From Diadophis punctatus similis (taxonomy: Eukaryota; Chordata; Lepidosauria; Squamata; Dipsadidae): a stretch of DNA of 64,000 bases. The DNA lies in assembly GCA_023053685.1 (NCBI GenBank), contig JALIGW010000005.1, positions 55,285,242 to 55,349,241 on the forward strand. The letters run 5' to 3'. Position numbers and translations under genes: made by a program. The notes beneath the pieces were generated by a model. It had not been told where the DNA came from. It was given only the letters and a program-made list of their open reading frames with translations, and searched no databases. This document shows, one piece after another, positions 32,340-45,739 of the stretch. How positions within the stretch are numbered: the first letter of the stretch is position 1; every line of letters starts with the position of its first letter.

Positions 32340-32650
32340 TTGGGCACTGTAGCAACCCTGAACAGGAGAAAAAGGAAGCAGAACATCTATACAATATCTT
32401 CCAACAAAATGTATATGCATTCAACTTTATCAAAAAGAGCCTAACCACTCAAGACTCAACCCAATATAGCAAAACCAACACAAGCTGTAAAAAGAATAAC
32501 ACTGTCATATGTCAAGAACATCTCAGAACCCACCTACTACAACCACATGGAATCAGCATAGCACACATGCCAACTAAAGCCTTTCAAAACATCCTAAGTA
32601 AAAACCCAGCAATAATCTATAGTGATTTCAAATCAGAGGATCTTGATGAA
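32340..32650 (+). mobile_element. Penelope-like retroelement coding fragment
   Basis: Translated pieces in shifting frames read CSNPEQEKKEAEHLYNIFQQ, FNFIKKSL and HLLQPHGISIAHMPTKAFQNIL. These resemble the region between RT and the GIY-YIG endonuclease of Penelope-like proteins (a C..PE....E...L...F..NGY..SFI pattern, then ..PTNTL..IL). No catalytic residues remain. A 5' or 3' boundary cannot be set. Confidence 0.55.
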
Positions 32651-35034
32651 TGAAAAGGATGTTTAGATTCAGCTGTCCAGCATGAATAACAATTGTTGTC
32701 CCAGGAAAACAAAGTGTGGTACCTAAGGCAAGAAGTAGTAATAGATCCTGTCCAGTTGTTATATATCTGGCAGATAGCCATAGATTCTAGATGGTGATGC
32801 CAAGTCTCTTCCATGTACCTTCCTGTGCTCACTTTCTTGGTGTCATTCTGTGTAAGCACGTTGATCCATCAGCCAGTATTGTTGCTAAATATTTGATGTA
32901 GCTAAACCAGGGACAGGAAGAGACAGGTTCTTACTCATATAGCCCACATAGGCTGAAAAATAACAAATGTAAGTCAGAACAATACAGAGTTTCCTGTAAG
33001 GTTGTAAATGATATCAGAGTAACCTTTCATAGTAAACATGACAACTGCCATGATATGGCTTGACTTTTCAAATGCATTTATCCCCTCCTTATTGAATTAT
33101 TCCTTTAATAAATCAAAGTGTATTATGTCTTATTCATGGAAGAAAGGGTTACATCCTATACAGCCAGTTAATCTAGCAGAAAAGTATTTCCCTGCCTTCT
33201 ATTAATGACAATAAAAGTCCATCTCAATGAGAGGCTAGTTTGAGCTGCTTGCTGTACTGATCCTTCTAGCAGCTTGGGTAGGAAAAGGTTTCTCAGAGTT
33301 CAGTTTCTCCAACTGCACCAGAAGATACAGCAGAAATAAGGCAAAATATTCCACCTCTTGCCTACCTTGCAATGTTCTCCCACCTTTCAGCCTTTGGCAT
33401 AACGATCAAAGATCCTGCTGCTTAGTATCTGCTTTTAATTGCTATTGATTGACCAACCCCCTCTGAATCGATCTGCTCCATTATATGAGCATCAAAAATA
33501 TGTTCTTTTTATGCATGTTAAGTATCATGTAATCACCCTTTTGTTCGATATTGACTCTCCCTCTTTCCTTTTGGTTATACACCACCCTCATTTGCACATT
33601 ATGTGCTCTTTTTAAAATACCCCATTAATTCAACATATTAAAAGAAAGAAAGTATAGACTTCCACACTTTATTTGTGACAGAAATGTTTTTAGCAAAAAT
33701 ATATATATATAAAACCACGCAGACATTCTGCTCTTGAGGTCCACTGTAAAAATGAACCTCTCAGCATGTTTAAGCATAACCAAGCCATACTGTGCTTTCT
33801 CACTTTTATTTGCTTTTGCTTTTGCTTTTTAGCATGATTCATCTGATAGAGTTCAGGAAGGAAGGGTGGATCTGCTGAGAGTTCCTGTCTTGCTGTGAGT
33901 CACTGATAGACTGCTGTTCTTGCATTTTGCATGCCACCACAATTGAGACATCAGGAATGTGGCTTTCAGAGGCAAGAGCCACATTTAATGCATCACGAGG
34001 CATGATGGCTGCAACTGTGATAAAGAACTGTTTATGATCCTGTACCTCTTCCCTCCCTCCTTGCCTCCCTCTTCCCCACTTTATTTCTCTAAAATGATTA
34101 GGAGCAGAAAGGACAGCACAATAGGACTGAAATCTCATGAAATAGTAGGTGTAAATTGTAACAAGGCTTCTCTAACTGATGGGGCTGATTTTGAATCATT
34201 ATTTGTGGTTTTCCTTCTGTGTTCTGAATTATTACATTTTTAATTTTTGTATTTAAGGATAAGCAACCCAAAAGTACAAAATTTTCATCCAAAAGTGATA
34301 ATTAGGTGAGACAACAGTGAAATACTACGTTTGATTTGATTTATTACTTGCTTATCTGCTGTATGTTTACTCTAATGTTCATATCCCAAGAGGTATTAGC
34401 TTTTTTCCCATTAACATTATTCCAACAGTCAGTTTTTACTGATCAGAAGACATATTTCTGCAAACGCTTTACGATTTATATGGTAAGAATTCAGTAGTTC
34501 AGTAAAGATGATAAGTGATTACATAAATTATGCACAGTAATTATGAAGGCAGTTTTGTCCCTCATGCAATCCTGAGTTTTTAAGATAACTTCCATATTCA
34601 TTCTAAATGAACCTTTAGCAATGTTTGCTGTAGACTTTTTATGGCAAATTATTCTTTTTCTGCTCCGAAGTACAGTTAAGCCCTCACTAAATTATCTACC
34701 ACTGGTTGGCATTTGAAAAAACTACTATATCTTGTCTGGTTTCCTGGAAGGCTAGTTCTCCTGAAAGAGTGATAGAATCATTCTATTCTATCACTAGAAT
34801 AGAATGCTTAGATATACCCGCTGTGGACTGTGACATTTTGTTTGCAAGTCTAACCATTTGAATAGTAGTATCCAATCTTTGTAACAGATTATTTCTTGGT
34901 TCCTCAGAGTAATCAATCAATCAAAACAGCTACCACCAGCACTACAACAGATTTGTCAGCCTTTTAAATAGGCCTGAACAGGAAATAGATTCTACAAGAA
35001 ATATTGGACCTCCACTCTATAACTATAGTAACAA
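32651..35034. other. No recognisable gene or element
   Basis: AT-rich. A small palindrome TGATAGAATCATTCTATTCTATCA lies at about 34770-34795, and a TTTTGCTTTTGCTTTTGC run at about 33810-33830. No frame has a recognisable motif. Confidence 0.45.
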
Positions 35035-36130
35035 ACTGTGTTGTTCTTAGTGCTTTCTGAGCTTGGTAATTTTCTTGCAGACATTTTCTTATCAAACTAG
35101 GTAACATTATGAGGGAATGGGCTTTGCTCTTCTTCTTCATACAGCTCATCTGTCTGGAACCCATACCGCATATCGGACATAAATACATTAGAAAGTGTCC
35201 AGAGATAAGTTACAAGAAGAGTCCTCCACTCCTCTACTCGCAACAGAATACCTTACGCAACCAGACTTGAAATCCTGGGCTTAGAAATCTTAGAACAACG
35301 TCGCCTTCGGCACGACCTAAGCATAGCTCATAAAATTATCTGCTACAATGTCCTTCCTGTCAATGACTACTTCAGCTTCAACCACAACAATACACGAGCA
35401 CACAACAGATACAAACTTAAAGTGAACCTCTCCAAACTTGACTGTAGAAAATACGACTTTAGCAACAGAGTGGTAAATGCCTGGAACTCACTACCTGACA
35501 TTGTGGTTTCGTCACCAAACCCCCAAAACTTTACCCTTAGACTGTCCACTGTTGACCTCACCCGATTCCTAAGAGGTCAGTAAGGGGCATGCATAAGTGC
35601 ACCAGCGTGCCTACCATCCCTGTCCTAATGTTCCCTCTTATCAGTACCCATCTTATGTATATAAACAATGTTATATCTATGTATATTACCAACACGTACT
35701 TGACAAAAATAAATAAATACATAAATAAAATATATAGCAGTGGTCTGCCCTGTCAGTGTTGATGGGACTGTTCTAGGTGCTTCCTTGATTAGACTGTTGT
35801 TTATTGTTAGCTTGTTTGCCTGAGTTGGTAGTTCCTCAATTGGAGTATTGTTTACTTCTTGATTGTTAGTCTAGTTTAATTTTGGTGTTAATCTCTGCTC
35901 ATATGAGTATTGATTGCTGATGAGAAGGTGCTTTGCTCTTTTTGTTTCCTCAAAACAAATTTTAATTATCATTTTTGAGTGGTTTGTAGATGTTGTTTAT
36001 GTGCCTGTTGATGACCAATTCCTCTGAGTGCCAAGTTCCAGGAATTCTCTGACTTTTTTCATCTTGGCAGGATTTAGAATTCTCAGTTTCCCCATTGAAA
36101 CTATGGTAGAGTTTGTCTATGTGTTGTGAA
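35035..36130 (-). mobile_element. Penelope-like element 3' region split by an L2-like insertion
   Basis: Both outer parts match the minus-strand repeat at 7825-8275: TGCTTTCTGAGCTTGGT and AACTAGGTAACATTATG near 35050-35110, then TTGATTAGACTGTTGTTTATTG, GTTAATCTCTGC and GGTTTGTAGATG at 35790-35990. An L2-like LINE end lies between. The family assignment rests on resemblance to Penelope-type repeats and is moderate. Confidence 0.5.
35130..35735 (+). mobile_element. L2/CR1-group LINE 3' end
   Basis: Plus strand: ACAGCTCATCTGTCTGGAACC, then frames equivalent to SDINT.E.VQR.VTRRVLHSS..RIPYATRLEILGLE, then SALERFTL-type C-terminal sequence, then a 3' UTR with GGTCAGTAAGGGGCATGCATAAG and an AAATAAATAC tail. 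It is the same family as 4296-6002 and 42895-45612. It is heavily 5'-truncated. Confidence 0.8.
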
Positions 36131-36925
36131 ATTAAGGCGTTTCATAGTAACAAACTCTTGAAAGCCTGGTAGTGTTTCCAATATCCCATCACCCTTTTAC
36201 CAAAAACAGTTAAGGCGAAATTGCTTTAAATATCTTCCTAGCCTTTTTTTTCCTTTCCAGGGATAATTCATTTTTCCTAACTGCTACATTTCTTCACCAA
36301 GTGTTTTTTTGGGGGGTGGTTCTCTACAATATTTGATAAATTAATAATTATTTTGAGGGTACTGATTTAATCAATGGGATGGGCTGGTTGGGAGAAACCG
36401 TTAGGTCTAGTAGTCCATCAAATAGTAATGATCTATTTGACGCATGATAAAATTGCAAAACTTGCTTGAAGTTAATTTTCTGCTAAACATCTTACAAACT
36501 TTGAGGAAATTATAAACTATTTTGCTTTCTCAAGAGCAGCATCCTAAGACAAATCTGCTTTCTTCACATAGATAAATTACAGGGGGTTTAGCAATCAGAA
36601 AATTGCCATATATAATACTCCTATACAAGTAGTATATTATGAAATTACTTACACCATAGTTTAGGAATGCATAAACAGGAAGATCCTTGTGCAAAAAAAG
36701 TAAGCATTTTTTTTTTTTTGGTAAAGTGTGTTTGACAGGAAATGAGTTTGTTCAAGCAAGGCTAATGAAAAGATTTTGGGGCGAAGCAAAAATGTCAAAT
36801 GTCTTTCATTTTAGATACTTGAACATACTTGTACAGGACAATTGCTAAATGTGTATGTAGTTGTATAGTACTTAATGTATTCATTTTGTCAAAACAAGCT
36901 GGAGAACTAATGGACTAAATAAATA
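36131..36925. other. No recognisable gene or element
   Basis: AT-rich sequence with nothing supportable. Confidence 0.5.
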
Positions 36926-37164
36926 ATAGCAATAGCAATAGCTCTTAGACTTATATACCAGTTCATAGTGTTTTAAAGCACTCTCTGGGTGGTTTATATT
37001 ATCAGCAGTTTATAGTATTTCCCCCAACAATTGGGGTATTCATTTTACCAACCTCGGAAGGATGGAAGATTGAGTCAACCTTGAGCCAGTCAAGATTACA
37101 CTCCAGGCTGTGGGCAGAGTTTGCCTGAAATATTGCATTCTAACCATTGCGCCACCACGGCTCC
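36926..37164 (-). mobile_element. tRNA-derived SINE (TGCTATT-tailed family), degraded
   Basis: The tail AATAGCAATAGCAATAGC is at the low end and the tRNA-like head (GGAGCCGTGGTGGCGCAATGG on the minus strand) at the high end. Several substitutions and a small internal change near 37000 mark it as older than the other copies. No clear target duplication. Confidence 0.8.
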
Positions 37165-37838
37165 TAAAAACCAAAACCAAAAAGCTTTGCTTTGAAAGTG
37201 AGAAGTTATCAGTTAAAAATAGATACTATTACAAAATATTTGGCTAGTAAAAATATGAAGTACATTTATTTATTATTTATTTATTGGATTTATAGGCCGC
37301 CCAACTCCCTAGGGACTCTATATATGCATAATATATAGCTCCCTCTCTCCAACATTCCATGTTATATTCAAACCAATTCCGTATTATATATTTTGCTTTT
37401 TTAAAAAAAAAATGAATTAACAATGTCTAATGAATATGAGAAAACTTGTTAATTTTATTGACTGCTAGAAACATCTAAGCAGTAACAAAGCACTTTTGTA
37501 TTTTTGCCAACAAAACCACTTAGATATGTTCAATTATAATTGCTTTACAATAAAAAGTGCTATAGTTCTTTCAGAGTAGACAAAATATAGGTCCTTGTAC
37601 CTATTTGTTAGATAGATGTCTATCACTTTGTATTTTAAGTTGCGGAACCATTCTGCGAGAAGCAGAAGGTAAAATTAGGTCAATCTCAGAATTCCCTGGA
37701 GTACCTCATCTAAAACTAAGATCGAGTGATTGGTGAGGATGACTAAAACTTGCTATTCTTCCATTGAAATACAAAGTAAAACAACTTAAAAAAACCCTGG
37801 GAAATAAATAAGAGGATAAACATTTGGGGGGACAATAC
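37165..37838. other. No gene; LINE-tail scrap
   Basis: At 37262-37320 an (AAAT)n-flanked GGATTTATAGGCCGCCCAACTCCC matches the tail of the LINE at 27058-27340, minus strand. Nothing else is supported. Confidence 0.5.
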
Positions 37839-37846
37839 ATATGATC

Positions 37847-38187
37847 CAGGGGCGGGTTCCTAATTTTTTTACTACCACTCTGTGGGCGTGGCTTATTTTG
37901 TGGATGTGGCTTGCCAGCCATGTGACCGGGTGGGCGTGGGCCTCGGGAGCTTGGCAGAGGCCAGAGAAGCGGGGGGGCATTGCCCACCCGCAACGCAGCC
38001 CCCCGCAGCGGGAGCAGCAAGACCGCGGCAGCTCGGCTTCTAGGCATGCGCAAAAGAATTTTTTTAAAAAAAATTTAAAAAATCTTTTTTAAAAAAATGG
38101 TGGTGCCCAGGCACTGGTACTGTGACGTCACCAGCGGGCTGCTACCGGTGCTATAGAGTGGACCGCACTGGTAGGAACCTACCACTG
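37847..38187 (-). mobile_element. Non-autonomous hAT element (GGGTGGGTTCC family), inverted copy
   Basis: Ends CAGGGGCGGGTTCC and GGAACCTACCACTG; perfect duplication ATATGATC at 37839-37846 and 38188-38195. The interior is the reverse complement of parts of the copy at 9061-9684 (GTGGGCGTGGCTTATTTTGTGG; CTTGCCAGCCATGTGAC) with a central deletion. Confidence 0.9.
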
Positions 38188-38195
38188 ATATGATC

Positions 38196-39585
38196 CTAAG
38201 GAAAGGATAGCAAATTATATATCCATATAGTTACATTTGTAAGATGAAACTATTAGTCATTCATTATTTTTATTATTTAAATATCTTGTCATGTTAATAT
38301 TTCAGCCAAAATGATTTCCTACAGTTTTAAATACAATCAATTTGTATTTCAATCAATATAAATATATTTAATTTTCCAATCTTTTGCAGTAAGAAATCTG
38401 CCATGGAAGAAATTGGTTAAACACATATTGCTATGTTGAATTAATAGATATGTGTTAGGAAATATGGTTAATAAACTAAAAGGTAGGATTAAGTATGAAA
38501 CACTGTTATACGATTCTACCATTAAAGAAAAAAAAACTATTACCAAAATGACAGAGTAATCAGACATTGCCACCAAAGATTGCAATGCATACCAATTTAT
38601 TCATGACTCTGCCAAAAAATCTAGAAAGGTTATAATTTGTATATTTTTAGTAGAGTGGAGTACAACCTCTGGATTGTCTGTGTGACCGTTTCTTGATCCA
38701 CTGAAATAAATTTAAATTGTGTACCATAAGAATTCTAATAAGATTTATTGATTCAGCTCCAAACTTTTTTCCAAACTTTTTTCAACTCTTTCAAGATAAA
38801 TTTTAATGCTTAATAAAATATTTTTATATAATATTTTGAGGTGATTCATTTACTTTTCAATGAATTATATATTTTTTAATCCAGTTAATTAATGAAACAT
38901 TACTGAATCGGACTTATTTGATATCAATGCTCAACTTTTGACTAATGCATTTGCAAAATGTGTTCAGTAATAACACAATTTCCATTAATACTTGAATTTA
39001 TTTTTATTTACGTATCCTCTTGCTTTAAAAAAAGGGTGAAGAAGAAATGGAAGAAGAAGAATGGGAGATGTGCTCCGCAACCAAAATTTGATCCCACATT
39101 TCTGAAGTATCTAAGATATTTGTCTTGTGTTAAAGTATTTGTTAATTAATTCTCTTAATTTTATTTCTTTTGTTTCCTTCTTTAAAATTAACAGGGATGG
39201 ATGGATGGATGTGGAATTCTGTACTTGTGTAGGTACATAATTTATCTATGGGATTTTTGCATTAGCCTATATATTAAGGTGTGATAATGTCAGGAAAAAG
39301 GCAGAACAGAAAGGAGATTGATATATTACCAAAAATAGTTTTATATTTCTCTAGGAGTTTTGGATAACATGCTCATTTATGCAAATTTAGGAAATTAATA
39401 ATAATGCTCAATGAATATTATTTTGTCCAGACAGCTTGACGCAAAATATAGTGGAATTCTTTGAATTTTTCTTGTTGTTCTTGTTTTATTTAAACAATTT
39501 TGTAAAGTTAGTTGAACTAGGGATCAAACTGTAATGTCAAATTTATATGGCACAGTTTCTCATATGTTTCTTTAGTAAATCTGGT

Positions 39586-39650
<65 letters not shown>

Positions 39651-39674
39651 CCTCCCTCCCTCCCTCCCTCCCCC

Positions 39675-39705
<31 letters not shown>

Positions 39706-41299
39706 CACAAATATAATGCATTTACTTCAATAAGGCTATCTCATTTGATTTGAACCCATACACTATCCAGTGTATTGCAGTATATTTTTTTTTGAGTGTA
39801 TTCTTCTTTGTCTTTTAATGAAGATGACCTTGGGCAGCTGGGAACAGGACAGTGTGATTTGGTTCATGAATCCAATAATCTTGGCATTTATTTATTAATC
39901 AAATTGGTCTTTCTTTTAAATATTTCTTAATTATTCTAACTACCAAATTTCTTTGACTACAGAGGTACTGAAAAGTTCAAAAGATGCACACGTATACCAA
40001 CATGCACTCAGATATTGAGAAAAGAATAAAAATACTCTTAATAAATTTTACCAGAAATAAATAAGATGGACAAAATCTACCATCCTCAAAAGTGTAGGCC
40101 CTTAAAAATCAGGCCAATTATTAAACTACAAAAAATGTCGAAGGGAAGACGATAGCTGAATGCTGAAAAGATTTCCAGTGGAGACCAGGCGTGGCTTCTT
40201 GAGAACTATATTCCAGAAATGGACCCCAGAATTGAGGAAGCTCTCTTGAAGTGGAGCTTGAAAGAAGAACTGAAATGGATGATCAGAAGCAAAAATCTGC
40301 TTCTGGTGAATCAGAGCTCTTGTTTGAGGTGTACACCAGCCAACTGATATAGTGATATAGCGAATTTTTACACAAAACATTTATCTAATAAAGAACATAC
40401 CACTAATTATTAACAAAAGGACATTATCTCACATTTTCTGTTTAATCTTTGCTCAGACCAACAGAAAGAATTCTTCCTTCTGTTCCAGCTATCCTTGGGA
40501 ATGAAAATATACCATTTTAGGAGAGATTGCCTCCCCGTATGGAATATATCAATAGTTCCTACTTATCTTGCCGGAATGGTTTGTACATATGTGATCTTTT
40601 GTTTCCTGTAGACTTGAATGAATCTCTATTCTTTTGCTTTCTTTCTGATGCAAATGAAAACACTATGCTTCAATTTACTGTCACTGATGATTAAATTTTG
40701 GAGAGCAGCCAAAAATATAAGCATTCATTGGTAGGAAATCTTTATGACAGTTTCATTGCATGGCCCTGGGAAGCAAAGTCTCTGGGGTTACTCAGTGTGG
40801 TAACTTGTGATATCCATCATGTTTCTCATGCTTAGAGCTGCACAGGCATATCCCTGAAAATATTTTCCTTTTTATGAAGCCATTTCCCAGAATGGAAATG
40901 GGAAGGGGAATGAAATGCCTACCAGTTACACGCACAAGCATGCACACAAGTGGAATGCATTCATTGTCAAAAATGAAGATGGCCATTCATGAATCTTGGG
41001 GGTTTGCTCTGAAAGAAAAATGGCATTGTCTATTCCATTTTCCCTCCCCATCATTAAGAAAAGCACACTATTTTCCATTTTGAGAGGGTTTTGCACTAGT
41101 ATACCTCTTCCGATTTTAGATTTCAACTTCTGTTTTTGGAAAGAACGGTATGTGAAGGATACTAGAGATGAAGAATGTGATTTCAAGTATGGGATTAACA
41201 TGATGAACTAGAACTCTTATAGAAGGGAATTGAACATATCTATGGCTCCTGAGTAATCTAAAACCATCATATATAATCAACCAGCAAACTCCCCTATGC
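38196..41299. other. No recognisable gene; microsatellite at 39590
   Basis: AT-rich. Apart from the microsatellite listed separately there is a short GATGGATGGATG run at about 39194-39206. No frame here has a recognisable motif. Confidence 0.45.
39590..39706. repeat. Compound microsatellite (TC)n-(CCCT)n-(CT)n-(CA)n
   Basis: About 28 TC units, several CCCT units, a short CT run and eight CA units in direct succession. Confidence 0.95.
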
Positions 41300-41395
41300 A
41301 CTGATGATGTTACCTAGCCTGGTTGGTTTGCAAGAAGAGTAACAAGGTCAGAAAATACCAAAGATCCAATAGCACCCATATGTGATATGGGAAAG
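41300..41395 (+). repeat. Penelope-like repeat scrap
   Basis: ACTGATGATGTTACCTAGCC followed by GGTTTGCAAGAAGAG is the reverse complement of the conserved block at 7840-7910. Only about 90 bases are recognisable. Confidence 0.45.
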
Positions 41396-41703
41396 CTGTA
41401 TGGCTTCAGAAGTTGTTAAACTATCATTCTCAGCACTCCAATTAAAAAGAGCAGGAGATTATAGATCTGCAACATGAAGACCATGACGTCTATATCCCAG
41501 ACTAGGTGGAGAATATTTTAATGCTAATCAGATTGTTACTACTATCACTACAGATTGCTAATCTTCGTTTTGGATTAGTGGCTATATTTGCAATTTGGAA
41601 AAGTTTCATGGGCACAACAAAGGAAATCACTGTGAAGGCTAAAGGGTTGCCCATTCCCCAGTTCACATTGATGGTATCATAGCCAGATCCAGAGCCACTA
41701 ATT

Positions 41704-42198
41704 CAGCGGTTCTCAACCTTTGGGTCATGACCCCTTTGGGGGTTGAATGACCCTTTCACAGGGGTCACCTAAGACCATTGGAAAACACATATTTTGGTGC
41801 TAATGGTCTTAGCAACCGAGACACCGCTCCTCTATCTGTCTCCAGGCGGGTCCACACACATGCAAATAGACTACTGTAAAAAAAATATCTGCACCATGGA
41901 AACTTCTGAGAATGCGCAGAAGCCGAATTTCCGGCACTGCGCATGCATCGCCATCTTGTTTTTGGCTTTTTTTGAATTTTTTTAAAAAAATTCGGCATTG
42001 CACATGCGTGCATGCGCAAAGCGCACACGTGCCCACAAGGCGCGCCCACGCAGCACAGGAGGAAGCAAACCGGCAGCGAGGTAAGTTAGAACCCACCCCT
42101 GTGTTTCCTAATAATTTTATTATTTTATGGTTGGGGGTCACCGCAACATGAGGAACTGTATTAAAGGGTCGCGGCATTAGGAAGGTTGAGAACCACTG
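41704..42198 (+). mobile_element. SPIN (Space Invader) hAT element, non-autonomous
   Basis: Left end CAGCGGTTCTCAACCTTTGG, then CCCCTTTGGGGGTTGAATGA and CACAGGGGTCACCTAAGACC. Right end GGTCGCGGCATTAGGAAGGT followed by TGAGAACCACTG. These are the ends I know from the SPIN hAT family, which spread horizontally among tetrapods including squamates. A perfect 8-bp duplication CACTAATT lies at 41696-41703 and 42199-42206. It contains a fragment of another hAT element (41908-42101). No transposase is encoded. Confidence 0.85.
41908..42101 (+). mobile_element. hAT (GGGTGGGTTCC family) fragment nested in SPIN
   Basis: It runs from AATGCGCAGAAGCCG through GCATGCATCGCCATCTTGTT to the right end GAACCCACCCCTG, and matches the right two-thirds of the copy at 29531-29861. 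The left terminal repeat is missing, so a deletion within SPIN followed or accompanied the insertion. Confidence 0.8.
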
Positions 42199-42206
42199 CA
42201 CTAATT

Positions 42207-42894
42207 GATCATAAGATTAAATGAAGGAGGATGTTACCATCATGCATTTTCATCACCCAGGATGCCATTCAAATTATTTTTAACTCTTTTTCTGAACAAG
42301 TGTGCGTATTTCCAAATAAAGCACTGGAGAGCATCTACCCAGCATCGTTACCGTTTAAGAATATCTCCTAGCCCAAATTCATTTTTGGGATTCAATATAA
42401 TTGTTTTGTTTACAGCAAGATGACTTTCATTCCATTCCATTTTTAATTAAAGTAATTTTTAAAAACCCAGGTGTCAGGTGGGGACAGAGAGTCTGGCAGG
42501 AATCACAAAATGTGTCCACTGACACAAAGGTGTTCATAGCATCAGTTGTATGACCTTATTTGCATTTCTTGCACTTACAGCTCTTACTTGCATTTCTAAT
42601 CAGAACAGGGAATGTAGAAAATATGTGCTTAATTTCTTCATTTTTAAAAATGAAAGACAGTATATTTTTAACAGTAGCATATTTTGGTACATTGAGACAA
42701 TTATAATCAATATTAAATTTCCCACTAGAGGCTTCTTGGGTTATGCATTTTGGCATATTTCAATGTCACCATACCTACTCATAAGGCAAGAGCACTTCTA
42801 ACGTTTTTGCTTCAGTTTTTGCTAGCAGAATAATCAAACCAAGCTTACATTCAGAATTGGCAAATGAATTTGAATTTATATTTGCACTATTATA
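42207..42894. other. No recognisable gene or element
   Basis: AT-rich spacer between SPIN and the LINE. Confidence 0.5.
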
Positions 42895-45222
42895 GAGCCT
42901 CCTGCCTCACCCTCTTATCTTTCTTGGTGACCTCAATCTACCTCTTGGACCCTAAATGAATGTACAACTGAACCCATACATGCAACCATGTACAATGCTG
43001 TTACTAATCTAGGACTGGATCAACTAGTAACTAACAACACTAGACTGAACAACTGCATTGATCTCATCTTCTGCAACAGTTTAAACTCAATTTATGGTCT
43101 ACAAATAAAATAACCCTTTTCTAACAGTGACCACAGCATGATTGACTTTTGTCTCAATATACGTCTTTACAAAGATGATCACAAGGATGGGATCCCCAAT
43201 TATAACTTTAAAATTCTGTTTACTGGCTGTAATACTGCCGAAAAACATTATAACACTTTTTTGCTCGAAGTCATTAAACTATACGTACTACTAATAACCC
43301 CCAAAACCAGAAAAAACAAATTACCCATAACAATAAGGAAGCTTCAATTAAAAAAATCTCTCTGGCGAAAAAACAAAACTGGCTATGTAGGTAGCTTTAA
43401 AAGCCGCTACAAAACGTTATGCCGTCAGATAAAGACAGAATGCACCAATTACCACAGCAAACAAGAGGAAAACTTTCTACGCATGAAATCCACCTGCACC
43501 TTCTATAATTTTGTAAATAACAAACTTAAAGACTCGAGATCCAGCCCACCCCTAAAAGGACCTAACGGTAAATACTGTAATGATGAAGCTGTTAAAGCCA
43601 ACCTCTTTAACATGGTTCAGTCTTTGTAAATAGCAATGGCTCATGCCCCACATTTCCTAGTTGTACCACAACTAATTGCAATGATCTACTACATATTGAT
43701 TTTACAGAAGATAACATTGAAAAGGAACTACGCAACCTAAAACCATCTCTATCTATTGGACCTGATGGATTATGTGCCTACTTCTTAAAAAAGCTTTCCA
43801 CTGCCATAGTGGAACCCCTAATCATAATCTATGAAAAATCTTTCAGGACTGGCTCCTTGCCCAACCTTTGGTCAATAGCCACAGTCATCCTGATCTTCAA
43901 AAAGGGTGACCCCAGCCTAGTTGAAAATTACAGACCAATCTCTTTATGTTGTGTCACCTGCAAAGTCATGGAATCAATCATAAACCAATCCATTACCCTC
44001 CACTTAGAGACAAACAACCTACTCTCTAAGAAACAATTTGGTTTCAGGAAAAATTTGTCCTGTAATCTGCAACTTCTACACTGCAAAAACATATGGGTAA
44101 AGCAATAGACATAATTTGCATAGATTTCTGCAAAGCCTTTGATTCAGTAGTACATGACAAACTACTTCTAAAACTAAAAACTTATGGCATTTCCGGATCC
44201 CTGCATACGTGCATAGCTGCCTTACTGTCAAACAGGCAACAAGTAGTCAAAATAGGGAGCGCCCTATCAAACCCTGCACCTGTTAACAATGGGGTCCCCC
44301 AAGGCAGCATTTCAGGACCCACACTCTTTATACTTTACATAAATGACTTTTGCAATCATATTATAAGCAACTGTGTTCTCTTTGCCGATGATGTAAAACT
44401 ATTTAACACCACCAACAATGCTGTTGCCCTACAAAGACACCTTGACTATGTATCAGAATGGTCAAACAATTGGCAAATCTCAACCAACAAATGCTCTGTC
44501 TTACACATTTGCAAAAAGAATCAGAACACCAAACACAAGCTGGGCGGATACGACCTCGTAGATGACCCTCACTCCAAGGACCTTGGAGTACTCATCTCTA
44601 ATCATCTAAGTGCCAGAGCTCACTGTAACAGCATTGGCAAAAAGGCATTAAGAGTTGTTAACCTAATCTTGTGAAGCTTCTTCTCCAGTAATATTGTATT
44701 GCAAACTAGGGCATATAAAACCTTTGCTAGACCAATTCTCGAATACAGCTCATCTGTCTGGAACCTGCACTTCATATCAGACATTAATACAATTGAGCGA
44801 GTCCAGAGATATTTCACAAGAAGAGTTCTCCACTCCTCTGCTCACAACAGAATACCTTATACCCCCAGACTTGAAATTTTGGACTTAGACAACTTAGAAC
44901 TATGATGCCTTCAGTCTGACCTAAGCGTAGTAGACAAAATTATCTGCTACAATGTCCTACCTGTTAATGACTACTTCAGCTTCAACCGCAATAATACACG
45001 AGCACACAATAGATACAAACTTAAGGTAAACCACTCCAAACTCGATTGCAGAAAATACGACTTCAGCAACAGAGAGATCAATGCCTGAAATGCACTAACT
45101 GACTCTGTGGTTTCATCCCCAACCCCCCATAACTTTAACCTTAGGCCATCTACTGTTGACCTCACCCCATTCCTAAGAGGTCTGTAAGGGGCGTGCATAA
45201 GCGCACCAATGTGCCTACTGTC
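42895..45222 (+). mobile_element. L2/CR1-group LINE with endonuclease end and RT, disabled
   Basis: It starts in the endonuclease domain (LGDLNLP... and later SDHSMIDF, the conserved end of the apurinic-type endonuclease). After a linker (163-codon frame at 43138-43629) comes RT: KPSLSIGPDGL, FKKGDPSLVENYRPISL, IDFCKAFDSVVHDKLLLKLK, NGVPQGSISGPTLFILYINDF and CVLFADDVKLF (FADD catalytic motif present). The C-terminus follows: RAYKTFARPILEYSSSVWN and IERVQRYFTRRVLHSS. Frameshifts near 43630, 44095 and 44680 break the single ORF2. It continues past the hAT insertion as 45514-45612 plus the (AAAT)n tail. It is the longest copy of the family here. Confidence 0.9.
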
Positions 45223-45513
45223 CAGGGGTGGGTTCCAACTTACCTCTCTGCTGGTTCGCTTCCTCCCGTGTCAGGGAGTGTGGCTCATGGGTGCGCACAT
45301 GCTTCATGCGCACGCGCATGCACAGTGCAAACCCTTTCAAAAAAATTTTCAAAAAAAAATAAGCTGAAAAACAAAATGGAGATGCATGCGCAGTGCCAGA
45401 AACTTGGCTTCTGCACATGCACAGAAGAAAAAAAAATCCCCCCAAAAAATAAAAAAAAAGATGGTGGCGCCGGTTCGGGTGGACCAGTTTGAACCAGAAG
45501 GAACCCACCTCTG
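45223..45513. mobile_element. Non-autonomous hAT element (GGGTGGGTTCC family) in LINE 3' UTR
   Basis: Ends CAGGGGTGGGTTCC and GGAACCCACCTCTG. The 8-bp flanks CTACTGTC (45215-45222) and CTACCATC (45514-45521) match at 6 of 8 positions; the right flank agrees with the uninterrupted LINE at 35610. Confidence 0.85.
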
Positions 45514-45611
45514 CTACCATCCTTCTCGTACTGTCCCCATTAAATCGTATCTATTTCCTGTATTCATAATCATGTTTATACTTTTACCTGCTATCTTATA
45601 CACCTGACAAA

Positions 45612-45644
45612 TAATAAATAAATAAATAAATAAATAATAAATAA

Positions 45645-45739
<95 letters not shown>

